Source: Lachnospiraceae bacterium | GTDB lineage: Bacteria; Bacillota; Clostridia; Lachnospirales; Lachnospiraceae | Length of the DNA: 34,666 nt | NCBI GenBank assembly: GCA_021205305.1 | Contig: JAJPXU010000071.1 | Location: 1-34,666 of the forward strand | Direction of reading: 5' to 3' | Shown here: one piece after another, positions 1 through 7,592 of the stretch | Layout of the letters: each line of letters begins with the position of its first letter | Position numbering within the stretch: position 1 is the stretch's first letter | Translations under genes and position numbers: made by a program | The notes under the pieces: model-generated | Seen by the model: the letters and a program-made list of their open reading frames with translations, nothing else | Databases searched by the model: none | Told to the model about the DNA's origin: nothing

Positions 1-93
1 CAAAAAACCTGTTATTCTATGGGAGGTGATTTACAGGAAAGCAAATACATTTGGGTTACGCTTTCACTACCCTATAGAAAGGAGGACAGAGAT

Positions 94-960
94 ATGAAAA
101 TCGGCGCGACAGAGATGATGCTCATATTCGTTATTATCTTATTTGTAGCCGGTCCTGATAAGCTCCCCATGTACACCAAGAAAATCGGCGAGGTACTGAA
201 AGGCTTTAAAGGGGTTACGGAAGAAGCGACCAAGGAACTTCGTGAGACCGTTGTAGAGCCTCTCGCAGAAGCACAGAAGCCTTTGCGGGAAGCGATGGAG
301 CCCATCACGGATATTACAGATGAAATCAACTCAGATATGAACGACATCAAGAAATCCTTCAGCGATGCCACGAAGCCATTAAAGGCTACGCCTTCCAGAA
401 AGTCGAGAGCAAAGAAAAATGCAGAAGAGGAAGCGGCAGCAGCGGAAGAAAACGCGGATGGTACTGTAGAAGGCACATCAGAAGAATCGACTGGTGCTGT
501 CAGCGAAGAAGATGCTGTTGCCGCAGTCGATGGCGAGCAGACGTCTGCTGAGGGTACAGCAACAGATAATGCGGACGCAGATGGCGCTCAGGCAGCGGCG
601 GATGGTACTGCTGGCGATACAGTACATAAAAAGACCAGCTCATCCAAAGCAGATCCGGAAAAGGTAAAAGCCGCCAGGGAAGCCAGAGCCGCCAGGGCAA
701 AAGCAAATGCAGAGCGTGTCCGTGCGGCCAGAGAAGCCCGGGAAAAAGAAAAGAAAGCCCAGGCAGAAGCAGCTGCATTGGCCGCAGAAGCAGAAGCCGT
801 TGAAGCGGCTGCGGAAGCTCCGGCACAGACAGCTGACAGCAGCGCAGACGCACTGACACAGCCGGTAAATACCGCTTCGGACACACAGCCGGCTGATACT
901 GCCGCACAGACAGCTGCGAGCGACCTGGCAGAAAACGAGGCAGTTGCCGCAGAAGCATAA
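94..960 (+). CDS. TatA/TatB-like protein with long Ala/Glu-rich tail
   Basis: 288 residues. The first ~45 residues have the TatA/B plan: a short hydrophobic N-terminal helix (about residues 5-19), the hinge motif GPDKLP, then an amphipathic helix (KKIGEVLKGFKG). TatA proteins oligomerise with TatC to export folded twin-arginine proteins. Residues ~50-110 look helical and charged. From ~115 to the end the sequence is low complexity: acidic Ala/Glu/Thr, then a basic KAAREARAARAKAN-like stretch, then Ala/Thr/Gln. Usual TatA is 60-90 residues, so about 200 residues are extra. The ATG at 94 is chosen because AAAGGAGGA (78-86) precedes it; an ATG at 19 has no such site. A short TatA and TatC follow, so this copy may act like TatB or as a specialised TatA. 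The family is clear; the tail function is unknown. Confidence 0.85.
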   Translation: MKIGATEMMLIFVIILFVAGPDKLPMYTKKIGEVLKGFKGVTEEATKELRETVVEPLAEAQKPLREAMEPITDITDEINSDMNDIKKSFSDATKPLKATPSRKSRAKKNAEEEAAAAEENADGTVEGTSEESTGAVSEEDAVAAVDGEQTSAEGTATDNADADGAQAAADGTAGDTVHKKTSSSKADPEKVKAAREARAARAKANAERVRAAREAREKEKKAQAEAAALAAEAEAVEAAAEAPAQTADSSADALTQPVNTASDTQPADTAAQTAASDLAENEAVAAEA

Positions 961-1047
961 AATGTACATTTGATTTCACTTCCGGTTCGACCGGGAAACA
1001 CACGCAGCCACCATTACAGTGCTGCACAATCAAAGGAGGAACAAATC

Positions 1048-1236
1048 ATGAAACTTGGTACGACTGAATTACTGATCATCCTGGCAATTATTCTTCTGCT
1101 CTTTGGACCGAGCCAGATCCCGAAGCTGAGCAAGATGTTTGGGAAGGCAAAGAAGAACTTTGATGAAGCCGCACACGAAGATGATGTAAAAACTACTACA
1201 GCCAGCGAAACCAAATCTGAGACTACGGAGCAGTGA
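1048..1236 (+). CDS. tatA: Sec-independent protein translocase subunit TatA
   Basis: 62 residues, normal TatA size. An N-terminal hydrophobic helix (TTELLIILAIILLLFG) is followed by the GPSQIPKL hinge and an amphipathic helix (FGKAKKNFDEA), then a short acidic tail. TatA forms the pore-like assembly that passes folded twin-arginine substrates once TatC has bound them. The ATG at 1048 follows AAAGGAGGA (1032-1040). The stop codon overlaps the tatC start (TGATG), so the two are translationally coupled. It is the second TatA-family gene in this block; the longer one lies 87 bp upstream. Confidence 0.93.
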   Translation: MKLGTTELLIILAIILLLFGPSQIPKLSKMFGKAKKNFDEAAHEDDVKTTTASETKSETTEQ

Positions 1237-2057
1237 TGAAAAAGGATCAAAACGCAGCAAAACAGCCTGCTTCTAAAAAGCAGGACAAAGATAAGTCAGA
1301 AGATGGCAAAATGACGATTACCGGTCATCTGAAAGAATTCCGGAATCGTTTGGCAGTATGTCTTGTCGGAGTAGTGATTGCGTTCCTGATCGCCCTGTAC
1401 TTTTCTCAGGACATTATCAATTTCCTGACTGCCATGGGCGAGAAGTACAATTATGTATTCGTTTACATCGCCCCGCAGGAACTTCTGATGCAGCAGTTCA
1501 CGATCTCACTGGTAGTTGCCATATGTGCGATGCTTCCGCTTTTGCTCTATGAGATCTGGGCGTATGTCAATCCTGCCCTGAAAAAAACGGAAAGCGGACT
1601 GTTCATCGGAGTTATCATTTCCGGCCTGATCTGTTTTGTGGTCGGTGTCATCTTCGCTTACAAAATCATGTTGCCGTTTATGCTGAGATTTTTGATTGAA
1701 CTCAGCTCCGGCACCAACATTCAGGCTTCTATCAGTGTACAGAACTATCTGAACTTTGAGATCACGATTTTTGTCGTGATGGGATTCATCTTCGAGCTTC
1801 CGGTCGTAGCTGTTCTCCTGACACAGCTTGGTCTGATCAAAGTCGAATGGATGAAGAAAGGGATTAAGCCAGCCATTATTGTGATTTTCCTGATTGCGGC
1901 AATTGTAACACCGCCGGATATCGTATCACAGAGTATGGTCGCCATCCCGATGTTTGGTCTTTATGTCCTCAGTATTTATCTCTCCGCTTTCTTGCTTAAG
2001 TTCAAAAAGAAGAAGCCGGAAACTGAACTTGAGGAAGACAGTGATGATGATGACTAA
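1236..2057 (+). CDS. tatC: Sec-independent protein translocase subunit TatC
   Basis: 273 residues. TatC is the multispanning receptor for twin-arginine signal peptides. After a ~25-residue Lys/Asp-rich cytoplasmic N-terminus comes the TatC opening MTITGHLKEFRNRL, then six hydrophobic segments. The conserved loop region (YEIWAYVNPALKKTE) and the late conserved TPPDIVSQ stretch are visible. The tail is Lys-rich and then acidic (EEDSDDDD). The ATG at 1236 overlaps the tatA stop; a GTG one codon earlier (1233) is possible. With the two TatA-like genes it forms a complete translocase unit. No twin-arginine signal is seen in the neighbouring Rnf proteins, so the link to them is only positional. Confidence 0.96.
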   Translation: MKKDQNAAKQPASKKQDKDKSEDGKMTITGHLKEFRNRLAVCLVGVVIAFLIALYFSQDIINFLTAMGEKYNYVFVYIAPQELLMQQFTISLVVAICAMLPLLLYEIWAYVNPALKKTESGLFIGVIISGLICFVVGVIFAYKIMLPFMLRFLIELSSGTNIQASISVQNYLNFEITIFVVMGFIFELPVVAVLLTQLGLIKVEWMKKGIKPAIIVIFLIAAIVTPPDIVSQSMVAIPMFGLYVLSIYLSAFLLKFKKKKPETELEEDSDDDD

Positions 2058-2096
2058 GTATCTTTCGTTTTACAAATTAACGCTTTAAAATTCCTG

Positions 2097-2136
2097 TGAC
2101 CGCATATGGAGGCATCTCAGTCTCCTTTTGCGGTCA
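2097..2136 (+). terminator. Hairpin after tatC, probable transcript end
   Basis: An 8-bp perfect stem TGACCGCA/TGCGGTCA with an inner GGAG/CTCC pairing lies 40 bp after the tatC stop. There is no clean U-run directly after it (TTCGGCAAG follows), so it may be a 3'-end stabilising hairpin rather than a strong intrinsic terminator. Confidence 0.45.
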
Positions 2137-2183
2137 TTCGGCAAGTTCAGGAGTTTTCATTTTGCTTTTATTTGGATTGCAAT

Positions 2184-2208
2184 AGTAAATGAATCATATT
2201 CATTTACT
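2184..2208. promoter_or_regulatory. 25-bp perfect palindrome upstream of the Rnf cluster
   Basis: AGTAAATGAAT-CAT-ATTCATTTACT is a perfect 11-bp inverted repeat with a 3-bp centre, 40 bp before the start of the five-FMN protein gene. A weak promoter may overlap it (TTGGAT at 2172, CATATT at 2195, 17-bp spacer). This would fit an operator, but the promoter match is poor. A T-rich run follows the right arm, so an RNA hairpin or attenuator is also possible. It does not match the Rex consensus. Confidence 0.5.
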
Positions 2209-2247
2209 TTTTGTGTTTTATATTTTAATAAGGAAAGGAAGGAAAAA

Positions 2248-4653
2248 ATGGGTAAACAGACAATTTCTCGGACCACCCTTGCTAAGGGAGTCACAGCCTG
2301 TGTAGTGGTTGCCGCCAGTTTAGGTATTGTGCAGATCGGCGAGTATTCCATAAATTCTTCTGAGGAAACCGCAAGTACTACCGTATCATCCACCACAGGT
2401 ACCGTTGCCTATACGCCTGGTACCTACACGGCTACCGCTGCCGGTATCCAGAGCGATGTAACGGTCTCCTGTACCTTTGATGAGGGAAGTATTACCTCTA
2501 TCACTGTAGATGTATCCGGTGAAACCGCCGGTCTCGGCGCTGATATCGGCGATGAAATGATCGAGAGCTTCCTGGCAGCACAGAGTTCGAATGTGGACGG
2601 AGTCTCCGGAGCCACCATCACATCAGACGCTCTGAAAGAAGCTCTGGAGGATTGTATCACACAGGCCACAGGAGGTTCGGGCGATTCTGATGAGGTCGAC
2701 GAAGAAGCAACGGAAGCCTCCAGTTCTTCTGACGAAGAAGATGCCGACGCGGCAGAAACAGAGGCTGCGGATGAGGCAGAGACTGATGCTGTAGCTGATA
2801 CCGAGACTGACAACATTGAGGGAGCTACAGAAGCAGCCGTTGATACCAGCGAAACAGAGACAGAATCGGAAGCGGACAGCGAAGTCACTGCCGCCGCTTC
2901 TGACAGCAACGTTTCTTCCGGCAGCGGAACTTATACACCAGGTACATATACCGCTGTTGCCGCTGGTATGGAAAGCGACGTCACTGTAACTGTCACCGTG
3001 GATGAAACCAGCATCCTCTCCTTAGGGATCGATGTCTCCGGCGAGACCGACGGTATTGGTGCGGCGATTGGACCGGAAATCAGCGAACAAATTCTGAATG
3101 CGCAGTCTGCGGATGTCGATGGCGTGTCAGGCGCTACCGTTACTTCTACCGCAGTAAAGACAGCTCTGACAAATGCGCTTGATCAGGCAGCAGGCGGTTC
3201 TTCTGATTCCACAGATGATACCGATACAGCTGCTGCTATTGCGGAAGGAGAAACGGAAGCTGCAGAGACTGAGACCGAAGCTGTTGAAACCGAAGCTGCT
3301 GAAGCTGAGACCGAAGCCGCTGAAACCGAAACTGCTGAAGCTGAAACCGAAGCCGCTGAAACCGAAACTGCTGAAGCTGAAACCGAAGCTGTTGAGACCG
3401 AAACAGAAACTGCCACTACCGAGACTGCAGAAACGGAAACCGAAGCTGCAGATGAGCCTGCTGCGATTGAGGGCGGCAGCAGCTTTGTTCCAGGCACTTA
3501 TACCGCTTCTGCTGCCGGCATTAGCAGTGATGTAACCGTTACCTGTACCTTTGATGAGACCGGGTTGGTTTCTATCGAGGCGGATGTTTCCGGTGAGACT
3601 TCCGGCATCGGCGCTGACATCGGAGATACTATGATTGCCAGAGTACTGACCGCTCAGTCCAGCGATGTAGACGGTGTATCAGGTGCGACGATTACCTCTG
3701 ACGCATTTAAAGCCGCAGTTGCAGACTGTATGGAGCAGGCCGGTTTTGTAGCAGAAGCGGCAGAATCCGAAACAGAAACAGAAGCCGCCGCGGAAACAGA
3801 AAGCACAACATCAGATGACAGTGATACCGAACTTGCCGCTGCCCCAGACGCTCCATTTGTTCCCGGCACTTACACTGCTACCGCTCAGGGAATGGAAAGT
3901 GAAATCACAGTCAATGTCACTTTTGACGAGTATAATATTGTAGCAGTCGGCACCTGGATGGAAGACGAGTTCGACGAAGTTAGCGCAGACCTTGCTGAAG
4001 AAATCCGCAACCAAGTTCTGGAAATCCGCAACCAGGTTCTGGATGCGCAGTCCGCAGAGATCGATGGTGTATCCGGCGCTACTGTTACCTCCACCGCTGT
4101 CAAAGAAGCCGTAGCGAACTGTATCGCACAGGCGAAAGCAGACAGTGAAGAAGCTGCCGCAGAGGAATACGAAACAGAGATTATAAGCGAGGAAGAAACA
4201 GAAGATACTGCTACAACAGAATCTGCGGATGGCGATGAGACAGAAACATTAGACGAAGCTTCCCTCTCCTCTCTCTACACGGCAGGTATTTATTCTGCTT
4301 CCGCTGAGGGCATCAGCAGTGAAGTGGTGGTTACTGTGGCCTTTGATGACAACAGCATCACATCGATCGGCTATGATCTCTCCGGAGAGACAGCAGATAT
4401 AGGCGCTCTCATTGGGCCAGAAATCAGCGGACAAATTCTGACCGCCCAGTCTGTAGAGGTGGACGGCGTATCCGGTGCTACCATTACCTCTGATGCATTT
4501 AAGGCGGCGGTGGCTGACTGCATCGCGCAGGCACAGGCCGGCAGTTCAGATCTTGTCATCATCGGCGGCGCAGACGGACCGACTTCAATTTTCCTGGCGG
4601 GAACTATGGACGAAGCGGAAACCGAGCAGTCCGAAACAGAAGACGCACAATAA
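2248..4653 (+). CDS. Membrane-anchored protein with five FMN-binding domains
   Basis: 801 residues. A single hydrophobic segment near residues 10-29 serves as signal anchor. Five FMN_bind domains (RnfG/NqrC C-terminal type) follow, starting near residues 55, 229, 413, 537 and 677. Each ends in D-G-V-S-G-A-T, the motif where the flavin transferase ApbE links FMN to Thr: T123, T297, T481, T612 and T745. Domains 1, 2, 3 and 5 also carry SGETxxIG or SGETxxLG, matching the ETPGLG flavin contact of RnfG; domain 4 has lost it. Acidic Thr/Glu/Ala linkers separate the domains. The tail after domain 5 has VIIGGADGPTSIFLAG. The ATG at 2248 follows AAGGAAAGGAAGG; an in-frame start at 2128 lacks a ribosome site. 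rnfC starts 33 bp downstream, so this is probably the first gene of the Rnf operon. Likely role (inference): extracytoplasmic multi-flavin electron carrier. Confidence 0.88.
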   Translation: MGKQTISRTTLAKGVTACVVVAASLGIVQIGEYSINSSEETASTTVSSTTGTVAYTPGTYTATAAGIQSDVTVSCTFDEGSITSITVDVSGETAGLGADIGDEMIESFLAAQSSNVDGVSGATITSDALKEALEDCITQATGGSGDSDEVDEEATEASSSSDEEDADAAETEAADEAETDAVADTETDNIEGATEAAVDTSETETESEADSEVTAAASDSNVSSGSGTYTPGTYTAVAAGMESDVTVTVTVDETSILSLGIDVSGETDGIGAAIGPEISEQILNAQSADVDGVSGATVTSTAVKTALTNALDQAAGGSSDSTDDTDTAAAIAEGETEAAETETEAVETEAAEAETEAAETETAEAETEAAETETAEAETEAVETETETATTETAETETEAADEPAAIEGGSSFVPGTYTASAAGISSDVTVTCTFDETGLVSIEADVSGETSGIGADIGDTMIARVLTAQSSDVDGVSGATITSDAFKAAVADCMEQAGFVAEAAESETETEAAAETESTTSDDSDTELAAAPDAPFVPGTYTATAQGMESEITVNVTFDEYNIVAVGTWMEDEFDEVSADLAEEIRNQVLEIRNQVLDAQSAEIDGVSGATVTSTAVKEAVANCIAQAKADSEEAAAEEYETEIISEEETEDTATTESADGDETETLDEASLSSLYTAGIYSASAEGISSEVVVTVAFDDNSITSIGYDLSGETADIGALIGPEISGQILTAQSVEVDGVSGATITSDAFKAAVADCIAQAQAGSSDLVIIGGADGPTSIFLAGTMDEAETEQSETEDAQ
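3250..3450 (+). repeat. Degenerate Glu/Ala/Thr-coding tandem repeat in linker 2
   Basis: The linker between FMN domains 2 and 3 is built from short repeats coding for ETEAAETETAEA-like peptides. The clearest unit is 36 bp: 3322-3357 and 3358-3393 differ only near the 3' end. Such runs vary in length by slippage; here they keep the frame and give a negatively charged flexible spacer. Confidence 0.8.
4000..4041 (+). repeat. 21-bp tandem duplication inside FMN domain 4
   Basis: 4000-4020 and 4021-4041 are two copies of the same 21 bases with one A/G difference, coding EIRNQVL twice. The duplication adds seven residues to a helix before the SGAT motif of domain 4 and is not present in the other four domains. 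Confidence 0.9.
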
Positions 4654-4686
4654 CCACCCCATACCATATGAATGGAGGTTTTTCAT

Positions 4687-6021
4687 ATGAAGATAAAAAC
4701 ATTTCGGGGTGGCATCCATCCCGAAGAATACAAGGAGCTTTCTCTCGGTGAGCCGGTAAAGCCTTATCTCCCAAAAGGAGACCTTGTTTTCCCTGTTAAT
4801 CAACACATTGGCAAACCGGCGAAGCCGGTGGTAGCCAAAGGAGACCTTGTAAAAGCGGGACAGATTATTGCGGAAGCAGACGGATTTGTTTCTGCCAATA
4901 TTGTTTCTTCCTGCTCCGGCAAGGTAAAAGCCGTTGAAGAGCGTGCTACTGCATCCGGAGCGAAAGCGATGTGCATCGTCATTGAAAACGACGGCGCATA
5001 CACGCTCGCGGATGGGGTTGGCAAAAAGCATAAAGCCGGTACCTTTTCGAACAAAGACATTCTGGACGCAATTCAGAGAGCCGGAATCGTCGGCATGGGC
5101 GGCGCCGGTTTTCCAACTCATGTAAAACTGACGTCCAAAAACCCGGATTCGATTGATTATATCATTGCAAATGGATCTGAGTGTGAGCCCTACATCACCT
5201 GCGACGACCGGCTGATGCAGGAACAGAGCCGCGCTATTTTTGACGGACTCCGTCTGGTACTCCAACTCTTCCCGGATGCGATGGGCGTCATCGCGATCGA
5301 AGATAATAAACCGGAAGCGATCAAAGCCATGGAAGCAGTCTGTGCCGGAGAAAAAGGCGTCATGGTACAGCCGGTTCAGACCAAATACCCGGAGGGCGGT
5401 GAGAGAAACCTGATCTCCGTGGTCAGCGGGCGCGACCTGAAAGCCGGTATGCTCCCCGCAGACGTAGGCTGCATTGTATGCAATGTTGCTTCCCTGCATG
5501 CGATCTACCGCGCAGTTTATTACTCTGAACCTCTGATGCAGCGTTACTTCACCGTATCCGGCGATGCGGTTGCAAAGCCGGGTACCTTCCGTGTGCCGAT
5601 TGGCACTTCCTACGAAGAGATGGTGGAAGCTGCCGGCGGCCTTAAAAGCGGCGTTACTCTGAAAAAAGCCCTGAGCGGCGGCCCAATGATGGGGATCGCT
5701 ATGCCTTCTCTCTCGGCTCCGATCACCAAGGCAAGCAACGCACTGACGCTGCTTGCGGAAGACGAAGTAGAACTCGCAGATGCGCAGATGACGGCCTGCA
5801 TCCGCTGCGGACGCTGCTCCCGCGTATGTCCGATCCATCTGATTCCGCAGATGATGGCGGACGCCGCGCAGAGAAAAGATTACGAGCAGTATGAGCACCG
5901 TCTGTACGGCCTCGACTGCATCAACTGTGGTTCCTGCACCTGGGTCTGCCCGGCAAAGCGGCCTCTGATGCAGCTGTTCAAGCAGACCAAAGCCGAAATC
6001 ATGGCGGCTAAGAGAAAGTGA
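4687..6021 (+). CDS. rnfC: Rnf electron transport complex subunit RnfC
   Basis: 444 residues, typical of clostridial RnfC. This peripheral subunit carries the NADH site, FMN and two [4Fe-4S] clusters and passes electrons between RnfB-derived ferredoxin electrons and NAD+. The N-terminus has the RnfC opening TFRGGIHPEEYKEL. The nucleotide/FMN region shows GMGGAGFPTHVKL (about residue 137) and NGSECEPYITCDD. Cluster motifs are C371-x2-C374-x2-C377-x3-C381 and C411-x2-C414-x2-C417-x3-C421. The ATG at 4687 is chosen because GGAGG (4674-4678) sits just before it; an ATG at 4672 overlaps that site. rnfDG follows after 10 bp. Confidence 0.97.
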   Translation: MKIKTFRGGIHPEEYKELSLGEPVKPYLPKGDLVFPVNQHIGKPAKPVVAKGDLVKAGQIIAEADGFVSANIVSSCSGKVKAVEERATASGAKAMCIVIENDGAYTLADGVGKKHKAGTFSNKDILDAIQRAGIVGMGGAGFPTHVKLTSKNPDSIDYIIANGSECEPYITCDDRLMQEQSRAIFDGLRLVLQLFPDAMGVIAIEDNKPEAIKAMEAVCAGEKGVMVQPVQTKYPEGGERNLISVVSGRDLKAGMLPADVGCIVCNVASLHAIYRAVYYSEPLMQRYFTVSGDAVAKPGTFRVPIGTSYEEMVEAAGGLKSGVTLKKALSGGPMMGIAMPSLSAPITKASNALTLLAEDEVELADAQMTACIRCGRCSRVCPIHLIPQMMADAAQRKDYEQYEHRLYGLDCINCGSCTWVCPAKRPLMQLFKQTKAEIMAAKRK

Positions 6022-6031
6022 GGGATGAGAC

Positions 6032-7579
6032 ATGAATGAAAACAAGTTACTAAATATTTCTTCCAGCCCTCATATCCGAAGCAGACTGACGACCGGACAG
6101 GTCATGCTTGATGTTGTGCTGGCACTGATGCCTGTGACGATTGTCGGCGTCGTGCATTACGGACTTCACGCCCTGTTAGTGATTCTGCTCGCAGTTGGCT
6201 CTGCTGTTCTTTGCGAATATCTCTTTGACCGGATCGCCAAACGGCCAAATACTATAAAAGACTGCAGCGCAGTGGTGACCGGTCTTCTGCTGGCACTCAC
6301 GCTCCCACCGGAAGCGCCTCTATACCTGCCGGTACTTGGAAGCATCTTCGCCATCCTCGTTGTAAAATGCTTTTTTGGCGGGCTTGGCAAAAACTTTCTG
6401 AACCCGGCGCTTACGGCTCGCTGCTTCCTTCTGATTTCCTTTGGAACGGCCATGACCAACTACAGCGTCGACGGCATCAGCTCCGCAACTCCGCTTGCGG
6501 CTTTGAATGCTGGAGATACCATTAATGTTGCAAAGCTTTATCTTGGCTCCACCAATGGCGTCATCGGAAGCTCTGCTGTAGCCCTGCTGATCGGTGGATT
6601 ATACCTGTGGGTTGCCGGTGGAATCACTCTGGAGATTCCGGTTTCCTGTATCGCGGTCTTTACTCTTTTTATGGGCCTTTTCGGAGAAGGTGGTTTTGCG
6701 CCTGCTTATCTGATTGCCCAGATCTGCGGCGGCGGCCTGCTGATGGGCGCCCTCTTTATGGCGACTGACCCCGTTACCAGTCCGGTGACCTCCCGCGGAC
6801 ACATCCTTTACGGCGCAATCATCGGCCTTCTTGCCGGACTGTTCCGTGTGTATGGTTCCTCTGCGGACTCCTTCAGCTATGCCATCATTATCTCAAATAT
6901 GTTTGTTCCGTTTATTGATAAGCTGCCAATTCCGAAGCCACTGGGCTACAATGGCGGCGAGTACAAAGAGCGTGAATTTCCGAAAGCTGCCATCAATCTG
7001 ACGGTTATCACTTTGATCGCTGGTCTGCTCTTAAGCGGCGTGTACGCCATGACAAAGACCAAGATCGAAGAACAGGAAATCGCAGCTAACCAGGAATCTT
7101 ACCTCGAGGTATGCCCGGATGCAGCTTCTTTCCAGTATGACTCCGATCTGGATGCCGCAGTGGAAGCGCTCGCAGGCGAAGCATATGACACCTCCACATT
7201 CGGAAAGACCTACATCAACGACGTACTGGTCGGCTATGACGATAACGACGAGATCGTTGGTTATGTAATCAGTGTCACCAGCGGCGATGGTTTTGAAGGA
7301 GATATCACCCTCTCTGTCGGCCTTACCACAGACGGTACTGTCATCAAGATCGCCTTTACAACGCTGAATGAAACAGCTGGTATGGGTATGCGGGTAGACG
7401 AGGATGCGTTTAAGAGCCAGTTCGATGGCGTCAATACCGATGCATTCATCCTGAACAAGTCCGGCTCTTCCACCGAAGAAAATGAGATTGACACTGTATC
7501 CGGTGCATCCACTTCCTCCGGCGCCGTCGTCAACGCAGTCAACACCGCACTCGCGTTCTTCGCGGAGTACATAGGATAA
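6032..7579 (+). CDS. rnfD: Fused RnfD-RnfG electron transport subunit
   Basis: 515 residues in one unbroken frame. Residues 1 to ~312 are RnfD: N-terminal SSPHIRSRLTTGQVMLDVVLALMP, about ten membrane helices, and a flavin-attachment region DGISSATPL with acceptor candidate T153. Residues ~317-515 are RnfG: a membrane helix (INLTVITLIAGLLLSGVYAM), then an extracytoplasmic FMN domain with NETAGMG and DTVSGASTSS, where the attachment residue would be S493. In most Rnf operons these are two genes of about 315 and 200 codons. The fusion suits topology, because both the RnfD C-terminus and the RnfG N-terminus face the cytoplasm in known complexes. No internal start with a ribosome site is evident at the junction (~6970). 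Symbol rnfD is given for the first half; the product is RnfDG. Confidence 0.93.
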   Translation: MNENKLLNISSSPHIRSRLTTGQVMLDVVLALMPVTIVGVVHYGLHALLVILLAVGSAVLCEYLFDRIAKRPNTIKDCSAVVTGLLLALTLPPEAPLYLPVLGSIFAILVVKCFFGGLGKNFLNPALTARCFLLISFGTAMTNYSVDGISSATPLAALNAGDTINVAKLYLGSTNGVIGSSAVALLIGGLYLWVAGGITLEIPVSCIAVFTLFMGLFGEGGFAPAYLIAQICGGGLLMGALFMATDPVTSPVTSRGHILYGAIIGLLAGLFRVYGSSADSFSYAIIISNMFVPFIDKLPIPKPLGYNGGEYKEREFPKAAINLTVITLIAGLLLSGVYAMTKTKIEEQEIAANQESYLEVCPDAASFQYDSDLDAAVEALAGEAYDTSTFGKTYINDVLVGYDDNDEIVGYVISVTSGDGFEGDITLSVGLTTDGTVIKIAFTTLNETAGMGMRVDEDAFKSQFDGVNTDAFILNKSGSSTEENEIDTVSGASTSSGAVVNAVNTALAFFAEYIG

Positions 7580-7592
7580 GGGGGGTTTTTAC

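Noticed and set aside
500-1033. Minus-strand frames opposite the TatA-like tail
   Set aside because: They result from the repetitive GCA/GAA codons of the tail; one is Leu/Pro/Arg-rich and none has a ribosome site.
3250-3450. Direct repeats considered as a CRISPR-like or phage-type array
   Set aside because: The repeats have no unique spacers, keep the reading frame, and code for an acidic linker.
4585-6045. Long minus-strand open frame (486 codons) opposite rnfC
   Set aside because: It is antisense to a clear RnfC with all motifs; composition is His/Arg/Phe-rich as expected for a shadow frame.
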